Source: Anaerolineae bacterium (GTDB taxonomy: Bacteria; Chloroflexota; Anaerolineae; Anaerolineales; Villigracilaceae). From it: a stretch of 39,758 nucleotides of DNA. Of the stretch, positions 6,380 through 15,710 are shown in pieces. The notes below the pieces were generated by a model that saw nothing but the letters and a program-made list of their open reading frames with translations, made no database searches and had not been told where the DNA came from. A program made the position numbers and the translations under genes. The DNA lies in contig JASJYH010000014.1 of NCBI GenBank assembly GCA_030123675.1, positions 1 to 39,758 of the forward strand, in the 5' to 3' direction. The stretch's first letter is position 1, and every line of letters starts with the position of its first letter.

Positions 6380-9178
6380 ATGACAACTTTTGTAGCCCTT
6401 GACATTGAAACAACTGGCCTTAATACTGAGCGCGACGCAATTATTGAGATTGGTGCCGTCCGATTCAACGAACGCCGGGTGGAAGATGAGTGGTCCTCTT
6501 TAATCAATCCCGGCCGTCATATCCCCGACTTTATATCAAACCTGACAGGCATTGACGATGCGATGGTGCGCCAGGCACCAAAACTGAATTCTGTGATCCA
6601 CGAACTCGAAGCCTTCATCGGGGATGCGCCAGTCATAGGCCATAATGTGCGCTTCGACCTAAGCTTCTTACAAAAAGCGGGCATACTACATTCAAATGAC
6701 ATCATAGACACTTATGAACTGGCGGCAGTGCTCATGCCATCTGCACCGCGCTACAACTTAGGCTCATTGGGCCAGCAATTGGGCATATTGATGCCTGCCA
6801 CCCACCGTGCACTAGAAGACTCTAAGGTCACTCAAGGGGTATTCATGCGTCTGTTTGAACGTGCCAAAGAATTGCCCCCAGAACTACTCACTGAATTTGT
6901 ACGGCTTTCCGAACCCCTAACTTGGGATGCCCGTTGGGTATTTCAGCATGTGTTAACCTTATCCACCAAAAGCAAAAAAGGGGAAACAGGAAAAAACGGT
7001 GTGGGAGATTTTCCATGGTTCAAACCCGAGCGGAAAAAGAACAATCTTGCCCCAATTGAACAGGTTGAGACTGTGGTTCCCTTAAATAATGAAGAGGTTG
7101 CCTCAATTTTAGAACATGGCGGACCATTCTCGCAATATTTCACTTCCTTTGAACAACGCCCTGAACAAGTCGAAATGCTGCGGGTTGTGGCCGATTCACT
7201 CTCAGTTGGCCGGCACATGATGGTCGAAGCGGGAACAGGAGTCGGGAAGTCGTTCGCTTACCTCATCCCTGCCACCCTGTTTGCGATTGAAAATAACACC
7301 CGCGTTGTGATATCAACCAATACAATAAATCTGCAAGATCAGTTGATTAAGAAAGATATTCCTGACCTGCTGGCGGCGCTTAATATTGACCTTCGTGCTT
7401 CAGTTTTGAAAGGGCGCTCGAACTATCTCTGTCCAAGGCGTTTGTCTTTTGCACGTCAACGGTTTCCCGCGAATAACAATGAAATGCGGGTCTTGGCAAA
7501 AATATTGGTTTGGCTACGCGAAAATAAATCTGGGGATAGAAACGAGATCAACTTGACGGGTCCGGCAGAACGAGAAATATGGTTGAGATTTTCCGCAGAG
7601 GACGATGCATGTGGAGCCGAAACATGCGTTAAGTCCACTCAAGGCGCATGCCCATTTTACAAGGCGCGCCAAGCGGCAGGAACTGCGCACGTGCTGGTTG
7701 TCAACCATGCCCTGCTCCTTGCGGATATAGCCTCTGGCAGCCATGTCCTGCCCGCTTATGATTACCTAATTGTTGACGAAGCCCACCATTTAGAATCAGC
7801 AACCACCAAAGCGCTTTCATTCCGGGTAACTGAATTTGATTTGGGACGAATGCTCAAGGAAGTCGGCGGGACAACTTCGGGTGTATTGGGCCGGCTTTTG
7901 GGTGAGACAAATGAAGCGCTGCGTCCTTCGGAATTCGGCTTGCTAAAACAAAAAGTCAATCGTGCCACCGACATGGCTATCCGTTTAGAAAACCTCAACC
8001 GCGAGTTTTTCAAGGTGTTGGCCGAATTCGTGGCCTTTCAACGTGAAGGTAAGCCCCCCAGTAATTACTCTTGGCAGGCTCGTATCCTTCCTGCTACACG
8101 GACCTTACCCGGTTGGGATGAGGTTGAAATAAGCTGGGACCAAATCGGCGAAACCTTTCGTCATCTGCTGACAAATTTGAGCGACTTGTTTAAAAATGCC
8201 AGTTCTCTCTATGCAGAAGGCTTGGACCGTATTGAAGATGTCATTAGTGATTTGGGAAACGTCTACCGCAGACTCGCAGAGGCGGAAACCAATATGACCG
8301 GCATGATTTCCGATCCAAATGCCGGAACCGTGTATTGGATCGAAGTTAATCCGCGCGGTGAACGTTTGTCATTAAATGCTGCACCGCTCAGTGTCGGTTC
8401 ATTGATCGAAAAGCATATTTGGAACGAGAAAACCAGCGTGATTCTCACATCTGCTACGATGACGACCCACGGCTCATTCGATTACATTCGGCGCACATTG
8501 GGCGCTGAAATAGCCGATGAATTGGCATTGGGATCACCCTTTGATTACGAGAGTTCCACCCTTTTGTATTTGCCTGAAGATATCCCAGAGCCAAACCAAC
8601 CAGGCCATCAACCAGCTTTAAATCGAGCATTGATTGCAACCGCAAAGGCAACCGGTGGACGCATGCTGGTTCTGTTCACATCCTACGCAGCCCTCAAACG
8701 CACCTCACAAGGTATTACTTCCCACCTAGCAAAGGAAGATATCTATGTTTTGGAACAAGGGGAAGGCGCATCTCCCAACACACTTTTGGAGTCATTCAAG
8801 TCGACGGAACGGGCAGTTTTATTAGGCACACGCTCCTTTTGGGAGGGTGTTGACATTCCTGGTGAGGCCCTCCAGATAGTGGTCATTACCAAGCTGCCAT
8901 TCGACGTACCGACTGATCCCCTTATCGCTGCCCGGTCTGAGATGTATGAAAATTCGTTCAATGAGTATTACTTGCCGGAAGCAATCCTAAAGTTCCGTCA
9001 GGGATTTGGCCGGCTAATCCGTTCGGCCTCCGATCTTGGTGTAGTTGCTATCCTCGATAAGCGTGTCTTGACCAAGCAGTATGGGCGACTTTTTATCGAT
9101 TCTTTACCTCAGTGCACTCTCCGTCAAGCTCCGCTAAATAACATGGCCAAGGAGGCCAGCGCATGGTTGGGGTTGTAA
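6380..9178 (+). CDS. dinG: DinG-family helicase with N-terminal 3'-5' exonuclease domain
   Basis: This 932-residue protein fuses two domains. The N-terminal DEDDh exonuclease (about 1-170) has FVALDIETTG (Asp8, Glu10), GHNVRFDLSF and HRALEDSK. The rest is an XPD/DinG-type superfamily 2 helicase with Walker A AGTGVGKS (about 283-290) and the DEAH box VDEAHH (about 464). Four cysteines near 351, 410, 415 and 423 (NYLC, DACGAETC, GAC) lie where DinG/XPD proteins hold a 4Fe-4S cluster. The late motif FRQGFGRLIRS supports the helicase fold. This arrangement matches the Gram-positive-type DinG. It probably resolves DNA or DNA-RNA structures during repair. The start follows the family N-terminus, and no clear Shine-Dalgarno precedes it. 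It converges with the HD-GYP gene, 29 bases apart. Confidence 0.93.
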   Translation: MTTFVALDIETTGLNTERDAIIEIGAVRFNERRVEDEWSSLINPGRHIPDFISNLTGIDDAMVRQAPKLNSVIHELEAFIGDAPVIGHNVRFDLSFLQKAGILHSNDIIDTYELAAVLMPSAPRYNLGSLGQQLGILMPATHRALEDSKVTQGVFMRLFERAKELPPELLTEFVRLSEPLTWDARWVFQHVLTLSTKSKKGETGKNGVGDFPWFKPERKKNNLAPIEQVETVVPLNNEEVASILEHGGPFSQYFTSFEQRPEQVEMLRVVADSLSVGRHMMVEAGTGVGKSFAYLIPATLFAIENNTRVVISTNTINLQDQLIKKDIPDLLAALNIDLRASVLKGRSNYLCPRRLSFARQRFPANNNEMRVLAKILVWLRENKSGDRNEINLTGPAEREIWLRFSAEDDACGAETCVKSTQGACPFYKARQAAGTAHVLVVNHALLLADIASGSHVLPAYDYLIVDEAHHLESATTKALSFRVTEFDLGRMLKEVGGTTSGVLGRLLGETNEALRPSEFGLLKQKVNRATDMAIRLENLNREFFKVLAEFVAFQREGKPPSNYSWQARILPATRTLPGWDEVEISWDQIGETFRHLLTNLSDLFKNASSLYAEGLDRIEDVISDLGNVYRRLAEAETNMTGMISDPNAGTVYWIEVNPRGERLSLNAAPLSVGSLIEKHIWNEKTSVILTSATMTTHGSFDYIRRTLGAEIADELALGSPFDYESSTLLYLPEDIPEPNQPGHQPALNRALIATAKATGGRMLVLFTSYAALKRTSQGITSHLAKEDIYVLEQGEGASPNTLLESFKSTERAVLLGTRSFWEGVDIPGEALQIVVITKLPFDVPTDPLIAARSEMYENSFNEYYLPEAILKFRQGFGRLIRSASDLGVVAILDKRVLTKQYGRLFIDSLPQCTLRQAPLNNMAKEASAWLGL

Positions 9179-9207
9179 TTTTCTCCTTGAATTTAATCAC
9201 CGCAATC

Positions 9208-10512
9208 TCAAATGATCTGTGAGTCCTTTGGCCGGGGGGGAATCGGTAAATTATCAATATCCAAAAACGAATCCACGACCTTGGGGTCAAAATGAGATCC
9301 GGATTTTTCACGAATGATGCGCCGAACTTCTTTGGGTTGCATAGGTTTGCGGTAAGGTCGATCAGATGTTAACGCGTCCCAGACATCTACAATTGCAAAT
9401 ATACGAGCAGAAAATGGGATTTCTTCGCCCATTAAACCCTGAGGATAGCCGCTGCCATCCCACTTTTCGTGGTGGTGATAAGGGATATCAATTGCGGGAA
9501 GTAAAAAGTCTATTTTTTCAAGCATTTCTTTCGCGTACTTCGGATGGTATTCCATAATTTTACGTTCCGCGCTTGTCAGATCACCACGCTTCAGCAATAT
9601 GTTGTCAGTGATTGCAAATTTACCGATATCATGCAACAAAGCCCCCTGTTCAATGTGCTCAAGGTCATTTTCCTTTACACCAATTTTTTTGGCTAGTTTT
9701 AACGTTAGGGCAGTGACACGGGTTGTATGCCCCTCTGTCTCCCGATCTCGCATTTCAAGCGCCAAGGCCCATCCCTTCAGCGTGTTGATATACGCATCCT
9801 TTAATTCCTTGTTCGCCCCTTGCAAACTATCAAACAAGCGTGCATTTTCGATAGCTACAGTAGCCTGATTAGCAAAAGCAGATAACATTTCCAAATCATC
9901 TGCTTTAAAAAGGCCGGTTTTTACTCGGCTGTCCACAAAAATTACACCGATAACTTCATCCTTCGATTTTAAAGGAACGCATAAGACCGAGCGTAAATTA
10001 TGTTCTAAGACACTCTTTTGTGATTCAAATCGTGGATCTTCCTGGGCATTTGTGGTCAATACCGGTTCACTCGTTTCCGCAACCTGATGTACGATTGTCT
10101 TGCTGAGCGAAAAATTATCCCACTTCAAGTCAATCTGGTCGATGGCTCTTGCTGCCTCAATTGTTAATTCACCCTCATGGTCGCGTAACATAAGAAAACC
10201 GCGTTCCGCCCGCATCAGGTCAATGACAGTATCCATAACTTCATCCAACACTTTACTTAATCCCAGGGACGAATTAATAACATGTCCAATCCCAACCAAA
10301 GCCTTCAATTGGCGTTTTCCAGTTTGTATTTTTCCAGATACTCTTGCTTCCAAAATTTGTAGTGAATTTTTAATGGCGCTTATATCTTGTACTGTAATGG
10401 AAGCTATAGGGTTTCCCGCTCCTGATAACTGATCCATCACATTAAGAATCGCATCATGCACTTCTTGGAATTCGTCTTGTAAAATTTGTATATCTGCTGA
10501 TGGTTCAGCCAT
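9208..10512 (-). CDS. GAF and HD-GYP domain protein, probable c-di-GMP phosphodiesterase
   Basis: This 434-residue protein starts with a short helical region (about 1-65). A GAF sensor domain follows (about 75-225; VLCVPLKSKDEVIGVIFVDS), then an HD-GYP domain (about 235-425). The HD-GYP hallmarks are intact: HTTRV, the metal motif LLHDIGKFAI, HHHEKWDGSGYPQGL with the diagnostic GYP, and DVWDALTSDRPYR. Such proteins hydrolyse cyclic di-GMP, and the GAF domain probably sets activity by a small ligand or redox state. There is no DNA-binding or receiver domain. AGGAAA seven bases before the ATG supports the start. It fits a c-di-GMP circuit with the riboswitch at 6010-6106 and the GGDEF protein at 33099-34583. 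Confidence 0.92.
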   Translation of the reverse strand: MAEPSADIQILQDEFQEVHDAILNVMDQLSGAGNPIASITVQDISAIKNSLQILEARVSGKIQTGKRQLKALVGIGHVINSSLGLSKVLDEVMDTVIDLMRAERGFLMLRDHEGELTIEAARAIDQIDLKWDNFSLSKTIVHQVAETSEPVLTTNAQEDPRFESQKSVLEHNLRSVLCVPLKSKDEVIGVIFVDSRVKTGLFKADDLEMLSAFANQATVAIENARLFDSLQGANKELKDAYINTLKGWALALEMRDRETEGHTTRVTALTLKLAKKIGVKENDLEHIEQGALLHDIGKFAITDNILLKRGDLTSAERKIMEYHPKYAKEMLEKIDFLLPAIDIPYHHHEKWDGSGYPQGLMGEEIPFSARIFAIVDVWDALTSDRPYRKPMQPKEVRRIIREKSGSHFDPKVVDSFLDIDNLPIPPRPKDSQII

Positions 10513-10852
10513 TATTCATTTCCTGGTAATGTTTTTCTAATTTTACTCGCTTATCGCCCAATTGCGTTATGGATCGGGAAATTTTTCAGAAAGGGTCAAT
10601 TTTCTCAGAAATTTGCTACCGTTTATCAGCTTAAAACCGAACCTAAAAACTATATCCGCTAATCCAGGCCTTCCGAAAAATGTATGAATAAGCCAGAGTT
10701 CCTTGTCAGCACTGATTTTATACATTATCCTCAAGAAGCCGTGTCAAATGATGAGTCCTCACTGAATGCATTCATATCCTCTATTTATCCTCCGGACGAA
10801 CAAGAAATCATAAAATAATTATTGCAAGAAGAGTGTGGTTCCGTCAAAATAA

Positions 10853-11020
10853 GGAGTTCCAATCCAGACTCATTTGAACGCCTACAATTTGGCTGTACTC
10901 AAATTAAGTTCTGGTGCGATGGGTAAATTCCTGGAGGCTGTTGAATTGAGCCAGGTAGATTAACAGGATGTACTCATAGCGGTTGGGTTTGGTCACGACC
11001 TAGAAGCACATTTAATATAG
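10853..11020 (+). pseudogene. Remnant of a small conserved hypothetical protein gene
   Basis: One frame reads LNAYNLAVLKLSSGAMGKFL and continues, after an in-frame TAA at 10961-10963, with QDVLIAVGFGHDLEAHLI and a TAG at 11018-11020. I recall this as a small family with an AVLKLSnG...DWRDLL-AAGF...H pattern. The stop would replace the Trp. This reads as a decayed gene, but the family match is from memory. The surrounding gap 10513-11094 also holds an unassigned 44-codon ORF at 10684-10818 without a ribosome-binding site. Nothing else is recognisable there. Confidence 0.4.
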
Positions 11021-11094
11021 GCCAAGTAACAATTAAATAAATATAACTGACATTTTCCTGACCATTAAATCGTTCTCATATACAAGGAAATTTA

Positions 11095-12486
11095 ATGCTA
11101 AACCCTCATCTCCCTTTAGACCAAAAGATTACTGGCGATATCTATACCAGCGATGAAGCAATGAAGAATCTGTCCAAATTATGCGATGAATTCGGTTCTC
11201 GCTTTGGGGGCACCAAAGGAGAACGATTGGCTGCCGAATTCATTCAATCAAAGCTCGAAGATTATGGATTAGATAACGTGCATACAGAAAATGTTGAGTA
11301 CCTTGGATGGACACGGGGTAAAGCCAGCTTAGAAATTATCACTCCGATTATGAAGAGCATACCCTGCATCAGTTTGCCGCATTCGCCGCCTGTTGATTTG
11401 GAAGCCGAAATAATAAATTTAGAGGACGGCGCGCCAGCTGACTTTGACTCGAAATCTGATAATATTAAAGGCAAAATTGTATTGGTTACCAGTGTTTTTA
11501 GCCCAAAAGATATAAAGCGCTGGGTTCACCGAAAAGAAAAATATGGCCGCAGCCTGTTAGCCGATGCCAAAGGATTCATCTTTATAAATCATTATCGCGG
11601 CTATGGGCCGGCTACAGGCGGTATAGGTTTTGAGGGTCAAGCCGGACCAATTCCGGGCATCTCAATTAGTTTGGAAGATGGAGAGTTTATTAAGCGTCTG
11701 CTTGAAAGGCAAGGTTTGATTAAAATACGGATTAAAACCAGCGACTCACTTTCACATATGATCTCTTGGAATATCATTGGCGATCTGCCTGGAAAGGTTT
11801 TCCCAAAGGAGGTAGTAATGCTCGGCTCACATTACGATGGGCATGATATCTCGCAAGGCGCGGTTGACCCGGCTTCTGGAGTAATTGCTGTACTCGAGGC
11901 AGCCAGAGTTTTGGCGAAATATGGGGGTGCCCTTGCTCGCACAATTCGATTCGCTTTTTGGGGTGTCGAAGAGATCGGTCTGCTCGGCTCTAAATCGTAT
12001 GTCAAAGAACATTTTGATGATTTGAAAAACATCCGCTTTTACCTCAATATGGACGCTGCAGGTAACGGATTGCCAAAAGATATTAATCTTCATGGCTGGC
12101 CTGAATTGAATGCAACCTTCGAGCGTTATCAGAAAGAAATGAGATTAGATTTTGCCATAGGACAAAATTTTCACGATGCTTCAGACCACTACCCGCTCTT
12201 GTTGGCCGGTATAATCACAGGAGGCATTGAAGCTGTGCGCGCCACAAGCACTGGTCGTGGCTATGGTCATACGAAATATGACACATTTGATAAGGTGAAT
12301 CAGACCGATGTCCGTGCTGCCGCGGCATTGGGTGCCAGGTTAGCCCTGCGGATTGCATCGGAAGATGTATGGCCTGCCAAACAACGCAACCAGGCTGCAA
12401 TTACAAATTTGCTTAACCAACCTGATCAAAAAGACCTTAACGATTTCAATCAAAAAATTAGTGCATATTTTGAGAAACTAACCTAA
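11095..12486 (+). CDS. M28-family zinc metallopeptidase (aminopeptidase-like)
   Basis: This 463-residue protein has the M28 cocatalytic di-zinc pattern. It shows LGSHYDGHD (His246), GAVDPASG (Asp258), WGVEEIGLLGS (Glu292/293), LNMDAAGNG (Asp320) and GYGHTKYDT (His392). A PA-like insert occupies about 100-215. There is no signal peptide, so it should work in the cytoplasm, trimming peptides from the N-terminus. The stop TAA shares one base with the ATG of the histidine ammonia-lyase gene, so the two are probably translated together. This suggests linked peptide and amino-acid catabolism. The natural substrate cannot be read from the sequence. Confidence 0.88.
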   Translation: MLNPHLPLDQKITGDIYTSDEAMKNLSKLCDEFGSRFGGTKGERLAAEFIQSKLEDYGLDNVHTENVEYLGWTRGKASLEIITPIMKSIPCISLPHSPPVDLEAEIINLEDGAPADFDSKSDNIKGKIVLVTSVFSPKDIKRWVHRKEKYGRSLLADAKGFIFINHYRGYGPATGGIGFEGQAGPIPGISISLEDGEFIKRLLERQGLIKIRIKTSDSLSHMISWNIIGDLPGKVFPKEVVMLGSHYDGHDISQGAVDPASGVIAVLEAARVLAKYGGALARTIRFAFWGVEEIGLLGSKSYVKEHFDDLKNIRFYLNMDAAGNGLPKDINLHGWPELNATFERYQKEMRLDFAIGQNFHDASDHYPLLLAGIITGGIEAVRATSTGRGYGHTKYDTFDKVNQTDVRAAAALGARLALRIASEDVWPAKQRNQAAITNLLNQPDQKDLNDFNQKISAYFEKLT

Positions 12487-14051
12487 TGGCTGCTTCAACG
12501 ATCACTCTAGACGGCAAATCCTTAACTATTGAAGATGTTATCCAAGTTGCATATGGAGCGCCTTCAAATCCTAAAGTAGAATTAAGTAGTGATGCCATAA
12601 AACGTGTCGAACGTGCTGCGCAGGCGGTTAAGGATCTGCTTGCTCGGGGCGAGGTAGCGTATGGCATCACAACAGGATTTGGCGCTTTTAAAGATAAACT
12701 CATATCAACCGGTCAAGTTGAGACGTTACAGCGCAACATTCTCATGAGTCACGCAGTAGGCACAGGCAACCCTTTTGATCTCCCAACCACCCGCGCAATT
12801 ATTCTTATTCGAGCGAATACGCTTGCCAGTGGATATTCTGGCATACGATTAATCACCTTGCAATTATTACTTGAGCTGCTTAATCGAGGTGTACATCCTC
12901 GAATTCCTGAAAAGGGCTCTCTGGGCGCCAGTGGGGACCTGGCGCCTCTGGCCCATATGGGATTAGTGCTGATCGGGGAAGGAGAAGCCGAATACCAAGG
13001 GCAATTAATCTCTGGTAAGGAAGCGCTACAAAAAGCTGATTTGCAACCAGTGGTGCTAGCTGCCAAAGAGGGCTTAGCATTGACCAATGGCACCTCCGTC
13101 ATGGGTGCATTGGGTACGTTAGCTGTGCATCGTTCCGAAAGACTGAGCAACACGGCCGATGCAGCTGGATGCCTCAGCCTTGAAGCCCTGCATGGCACAA
13201 CCCTAGCGTTCGACGAGCGCATCCACAAAGTGCGCCCCCATCCGCGCCAGCAAAACTGTGCGTCTAATTTACGAAAATTGCTGGCCAAAAGTGAATTCGT
13301 ACGCGGGCATGACTCATCCAATGTCCAAGATGCGTATTCGTTACGCTGCATTCCTCAGGTGCACGGTGCTGTGCAAGAGGCAATTGCCTACACACGTTGG
13401 GTCATGGAGATCGAACTCAATTCTGTTACAGATAATCCGCTCATCTTTTTTGATGATGACACAGGAAAAGTTACCATCTTATCCGGAGGCAATTTTCACG
13501 GGGAACCGTTATCTATCGCGATGGACTATCTTTCTATTGCTTTAGCAGAGCTGGGTAATATCTCTGAACGGCGAATTATGCGTCTGACAGACGAGGCAAG
13601 TAATGCCAATGTTTTACCAGCCTTTTTGACGAAAAATGGCGGGTTGAATTCAGGCTTCATGATTACACAATACACGGCTGCCGCTTTAGCCACAGAAAAT
13701 AAAATTCTGGCACACCCAGCAAGTGTGGATACAATTCCGACCTCCGCTAATGTCGAAGACCACGTTAGTATGGGATGCACCGCTGCATTAAAAACACATC
13801 AAATCTTAGAAAATGTGGAGCACATACTGGCCATTGAGCTCTTGGCTGCTGCACAAGGGATTGATTTCAGACGTGAATCGCTCGGCCTGACAGCATCCCT
13901 AGGAGTAGGCACAGAACCTGTTTATACACTCATCAGGCAAAAAGCCCCATTTATAGAAAAGGACACCATACTTTATCGCTACATCGATGCGGTAAAATTG
14001 CTTGAAACCTCCGGACAAATAGAACGAGCCATAATTAATGCCATCAAGTAG
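12486..14051 (+). CDS. hutH: Histidine ammonia-lyase
   Basis: This 521-residue protein has the family's usual length. The Ala-Ser-Gly triad that cyclises into the MIO prosthetic group is at 148-150 (GSLGASGDLAPLAH). The catalytic Tyr lies in AYGITTGFG near residue 59. His89 in LMSHAVGTG is the position where histidine-specific enzymes carry His. SVDTIPTSANVEDHVSMG near the C-terminal third is typical of HutH. The enzyme deaminates L-histidine to trans-urocanate. No hutU, hutI or hutG is in the window. The next region is a transposase relic, so the rest of the pathway may be elsewhere or absent. A related aromatic ammonia-lyase specificity is less likely. Confidence 0.9.
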   Translation: MAASTITLDGKSLTIEDVIQVAYGAPSNPKVELSSDAIKRVERAAQAVKDLLARGEVAYGITTGFGAFKDKLISTGQVETLQRNILMSHAVGTGNPFDLPTTRAIILIRANTLASGYSGIRLITLQLLLELLNRGVHPRIPEKGSLGASGDLAPLAHMGLVLIGEGEAEYQGQLISGKEALQKADLQPVVLAAKEGLALTNGTSVMGALGTLAVHRSERLSNTADAAGCLSLEALHGTTLAFDERIHKVRPHPRQQNCASNLRKLLAKSEFVRGHDSSNVQDAYSLRCIPQVHGAVQEAIAYTRWVMEIELNSVTDNPLIFFDDDTGKVTILSGGNFHGEPLSIAMDYLSIALAELGNISERRIMRLTDEASNANVLPAFLTKNGGLNSGFMITQYTAAALATENKILAHPASVDTIPTSANVEDHVSMGCTAALKTHQILENVEHILAIELLAAAQGIDFRRESLGLTASLGVGTEPVYTLIRQKAPFIEKDTILYRYIDAVKLLETSGQIERAIINAIK

Positions 14052-14138
14052 CAATAAATTAATCTACCTAAATTGACAATGTCACATTAGAGAAAATGTG
14101 ATAAAAAATACAGGAATGAGCACAGTAAAAAAAATGTA

Positions 14139-14663
14139 GTTGACCTGGAGAGATGGGGACTTTCTAGAGAAAAGGTTGCCAAACTTGGCGATGATTTGAA
14201 AGAACATAGGGAAAGATAGCGTGCATGTTTTCTAACAAATACTCGAGCTATCTGTCGGAATGAATATGATTAAATGCGAGGGCAGTTGATCATGAATGCA
14301 AATCGGCATTTTGCTGGGAATTGGTCGACAGGTTCGTAGTCATGATGGTCAACCAGTTGCAGAACTTTGTCACCAATTCACCTTAGAATGAAGCAAGTGT
14401 GTACGAGGAGATCCAGGCAGCGATCTGCGAAACACCGCAACTGGGATCTTACCAGCATACTGCTCTTGGACGAAAGTGCTAACGAGAAAGCAGGTACAAA
14501 CAATGCTGGGGATTCTCGGCAATTCAATGGTCAAATGGGCAAGACAGATATTTGCCAAGTTGGGGGTAATGTTGAGTCTTTTCAATTGGAAACAGGGCCA
14601 TTGCCAATCCGGACATTCATGGATGATTTGCTATTCATTCCAGGAGAGTGGTCGCACACCTGA
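14139..14663 (+). pseudogene. Decayed IS701-like (DDE) transposase gene
   Basis: Fragments in different frames match an IS701-type transposase in the right order. Near 14139 one frame reads DLERWGLSREKVAKLGDDL, followed by an early stop and a piece resembling the family's CF-TRTRD region. In the frame open from 14367 it reads SILLLDESANEKAG, the family's catalytic-Asp motif. SRQFNGQMGKTDICQVGG and DDLLFIPGEW follow. Several stops and frameshifts break the gene, and much of the C-terminal domain is missing. No terminal inverted repeats could be paired. It lies in the otherwise gene-free 14052-14737 gap. The family call is from remembered consensus patterns. Confidence 0.7.
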
Positions 14664-14720
14664 GTTTGGGCACAAACGGGAGAAATTACAGAAATATTTA
14701 AGCCCCTCCCCAATATTTTC

Positions 14721-14752
14721 TTTACATCTTAACTGCAATGCTCATGTATAAT
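14721..14752 (+). promoter_or_regulatory. Promoter abutting the 14759 start
   Basis: A perfect TATAAT lies at 14747-14752 and TTTACA at 14721-14726, with a long 20-nt spacer. The expected transcription start, 14758-14760, coincides with the ATG at 14759. The mRNA would then be leaderless. The placement also argues against the more upstream ATG at 14738. Confidence 0.5.
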
Positions 14753-14758
14753 AAATAC

Positions 14759-15241
14759 ATGACAACATCCTCACATAAATCACAACAACTGACTGATTCT
14801 AGATCCGGCAAAAAAGAGCAAACACCCGCCGATCGCAAAGCCCAGCGGCGTCAGCGTACAATCTTGGTCTTTGCTTCACTAATTGTCATTGTTTCTCTCG
14901 TAGGGGTAGGGGTAGTTGCTGGACTATTCTATTTATTCAATCCAAATACAACTTTAGATCAGGTCGCCCGAATTCGGGATATTTTCATCATCGTTATGGC
15001 ACTTGAATCGCTTCTTATCGGGGTATCGTTAATTGTTCTCATCATACAGTTTGCAAGTTTAATAAACTTGCTACAAAATGAAATCCGGCCAATTTTGGAG
15101 GCCGCTGATGAAACGATCAAACACTTGAGAGGCACCGCAGAGTTTTTGGGAGAAAATGTTATAAAGCCGGTCATGAAGCTGAGTAGTTATCTGGCCGGAA
15201 TACAACGTATGTTAGAATTATTAGGCCTAAAGAAAAAATAA
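14759..15241 (+). CDS. Small two-helix membrane protein of unknown function
   Basis: From the ATG at 14759 the protein has 160 residues. It has a polar, Lys/Arg/Gln-rich head (about 1-35), two hydrophobic helices (about 38-60 and 78-105), then an amphipathic tail with ETIKHLRGTAEFLGENVIKP. The tail pattern resembles small envelope proteins found next to YtxH genes, including DUF948-like ones. The family is not assigned. The YtxH gene follows after 27 bases on the same strand, so they probably form one operon. The upstream ATG at 14738 is disfavoured because it overlaps the promoter. Confidence 0.65.
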   Translation: MTTSSHKSQQLTDSRSGKKEQTPADRKAQRRQRTILVFASLIVIVSLVGVGVVAGLFYLFNPNTTLDQVARIRDIFIIVMALESLLIGVSLIVLIIQFASLINLLQNEIRPILEAADETIKHLRGTAEFLGENVIKPVMKLSSYLAGIQRMLELLGLKKK

Positions 15242-15268
15242 TTATCCTAGTGAAAGGAGATAAATAAT

Positions 15269-15646
15269 ATGTCTGATCGAGACGAATTTGGCGCATTTCT
15301 GGTCGGGTTTATCGTCGGTGGATTAACCGGCGCGGTGGTATCTTTATTGATGGCCCCGCAAACCGGTGAAGAGACTCGCGCCATAATTAAAGATAAAAGT
15401 ATTGAGTTACGCGACCGGGCTCAAATGACCGCCGAAGAAGCGCTTGCCAAAGCTGAAGGCATTGCAGTTGAATATCGCGCACGAGCTGATGAACTAGCCA
15501 GAGATCTCAGAGATCGAGGAAGCGAAGTAATCAGCACAGCCAGAGCTAAAAGCAAAGAAACTGTTGAGAGTGTCAAGAAGGCTGCCACGCGCAAACCGAC
15601 CAGCAAGGCCTCCGCTAAGAAAACCAGCGGCCCTGGAGCAGCATAG
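15269..15646 (+). CDS. YtxH-domain protein
   Basis: This 125-residue protein begins with a short hydrophobic glycine-rich segment (LVGFIVGGLTGAVVSLLMAP) followed by QTGEETRAIIKDK. That is the standard YtxH signature, APxTGEETR. A long charged helical region and a Lys/Ala-rich tail complete it. Such proteins are small membrane-associated, stress-linked proteins of unclear biochemical role. AAAGGAG about ten bases before the ATG sets the start. An intrinsic terminator at 15673-15703 ends the operon with the upstream membrane protein. Confidence 0.85.
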   Translation: MSDRDEFGAFLVGFIVGGLTGAVVSLLMAPQTGEETRAIIKDKSIELRDRAQMTAEEALAKAEGIAVEYRARADELARDLRDRGSEVISTARAKSKETVESVKKAATRKPTSKASAKKTSGPGAA

Positions 15647-15672
15647 AAAATAACAAACCAATATCTAAGCAA

Positions 15673-15703
15673 GGGTTTGATCATAAAAGATCAGACCCTT
15701 TTT
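15673..15703 (+). terminator. Rho-independent terminator after the YtxH gene
   Basis: GGGTTTGATC (15673-15682) pairs with GATCAGACCC (15689-15698) with one mismatch and a six-base loop, followed by five T residues. It ends just seven bases before the first ATG of the methyltransferase gene. Confidence 0.85.
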
Positions 15704-15710
15704 CAATCCC

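Noticed and set aside
12749-13351. Long minus-strand open frame (200 codons) inside hutH
   Set aside because: It lies wholly within hutH, whose motifs are intact over the same bases, and its translation is Ser/Arg/Pro-rich, typical of an antisense shadow.
14367-14663. 98-codon plus-strand frame as an intact gene
   Set aside because: It is one frame of the broken transposase. Other pieces of the same protein lie in different frames upstream.
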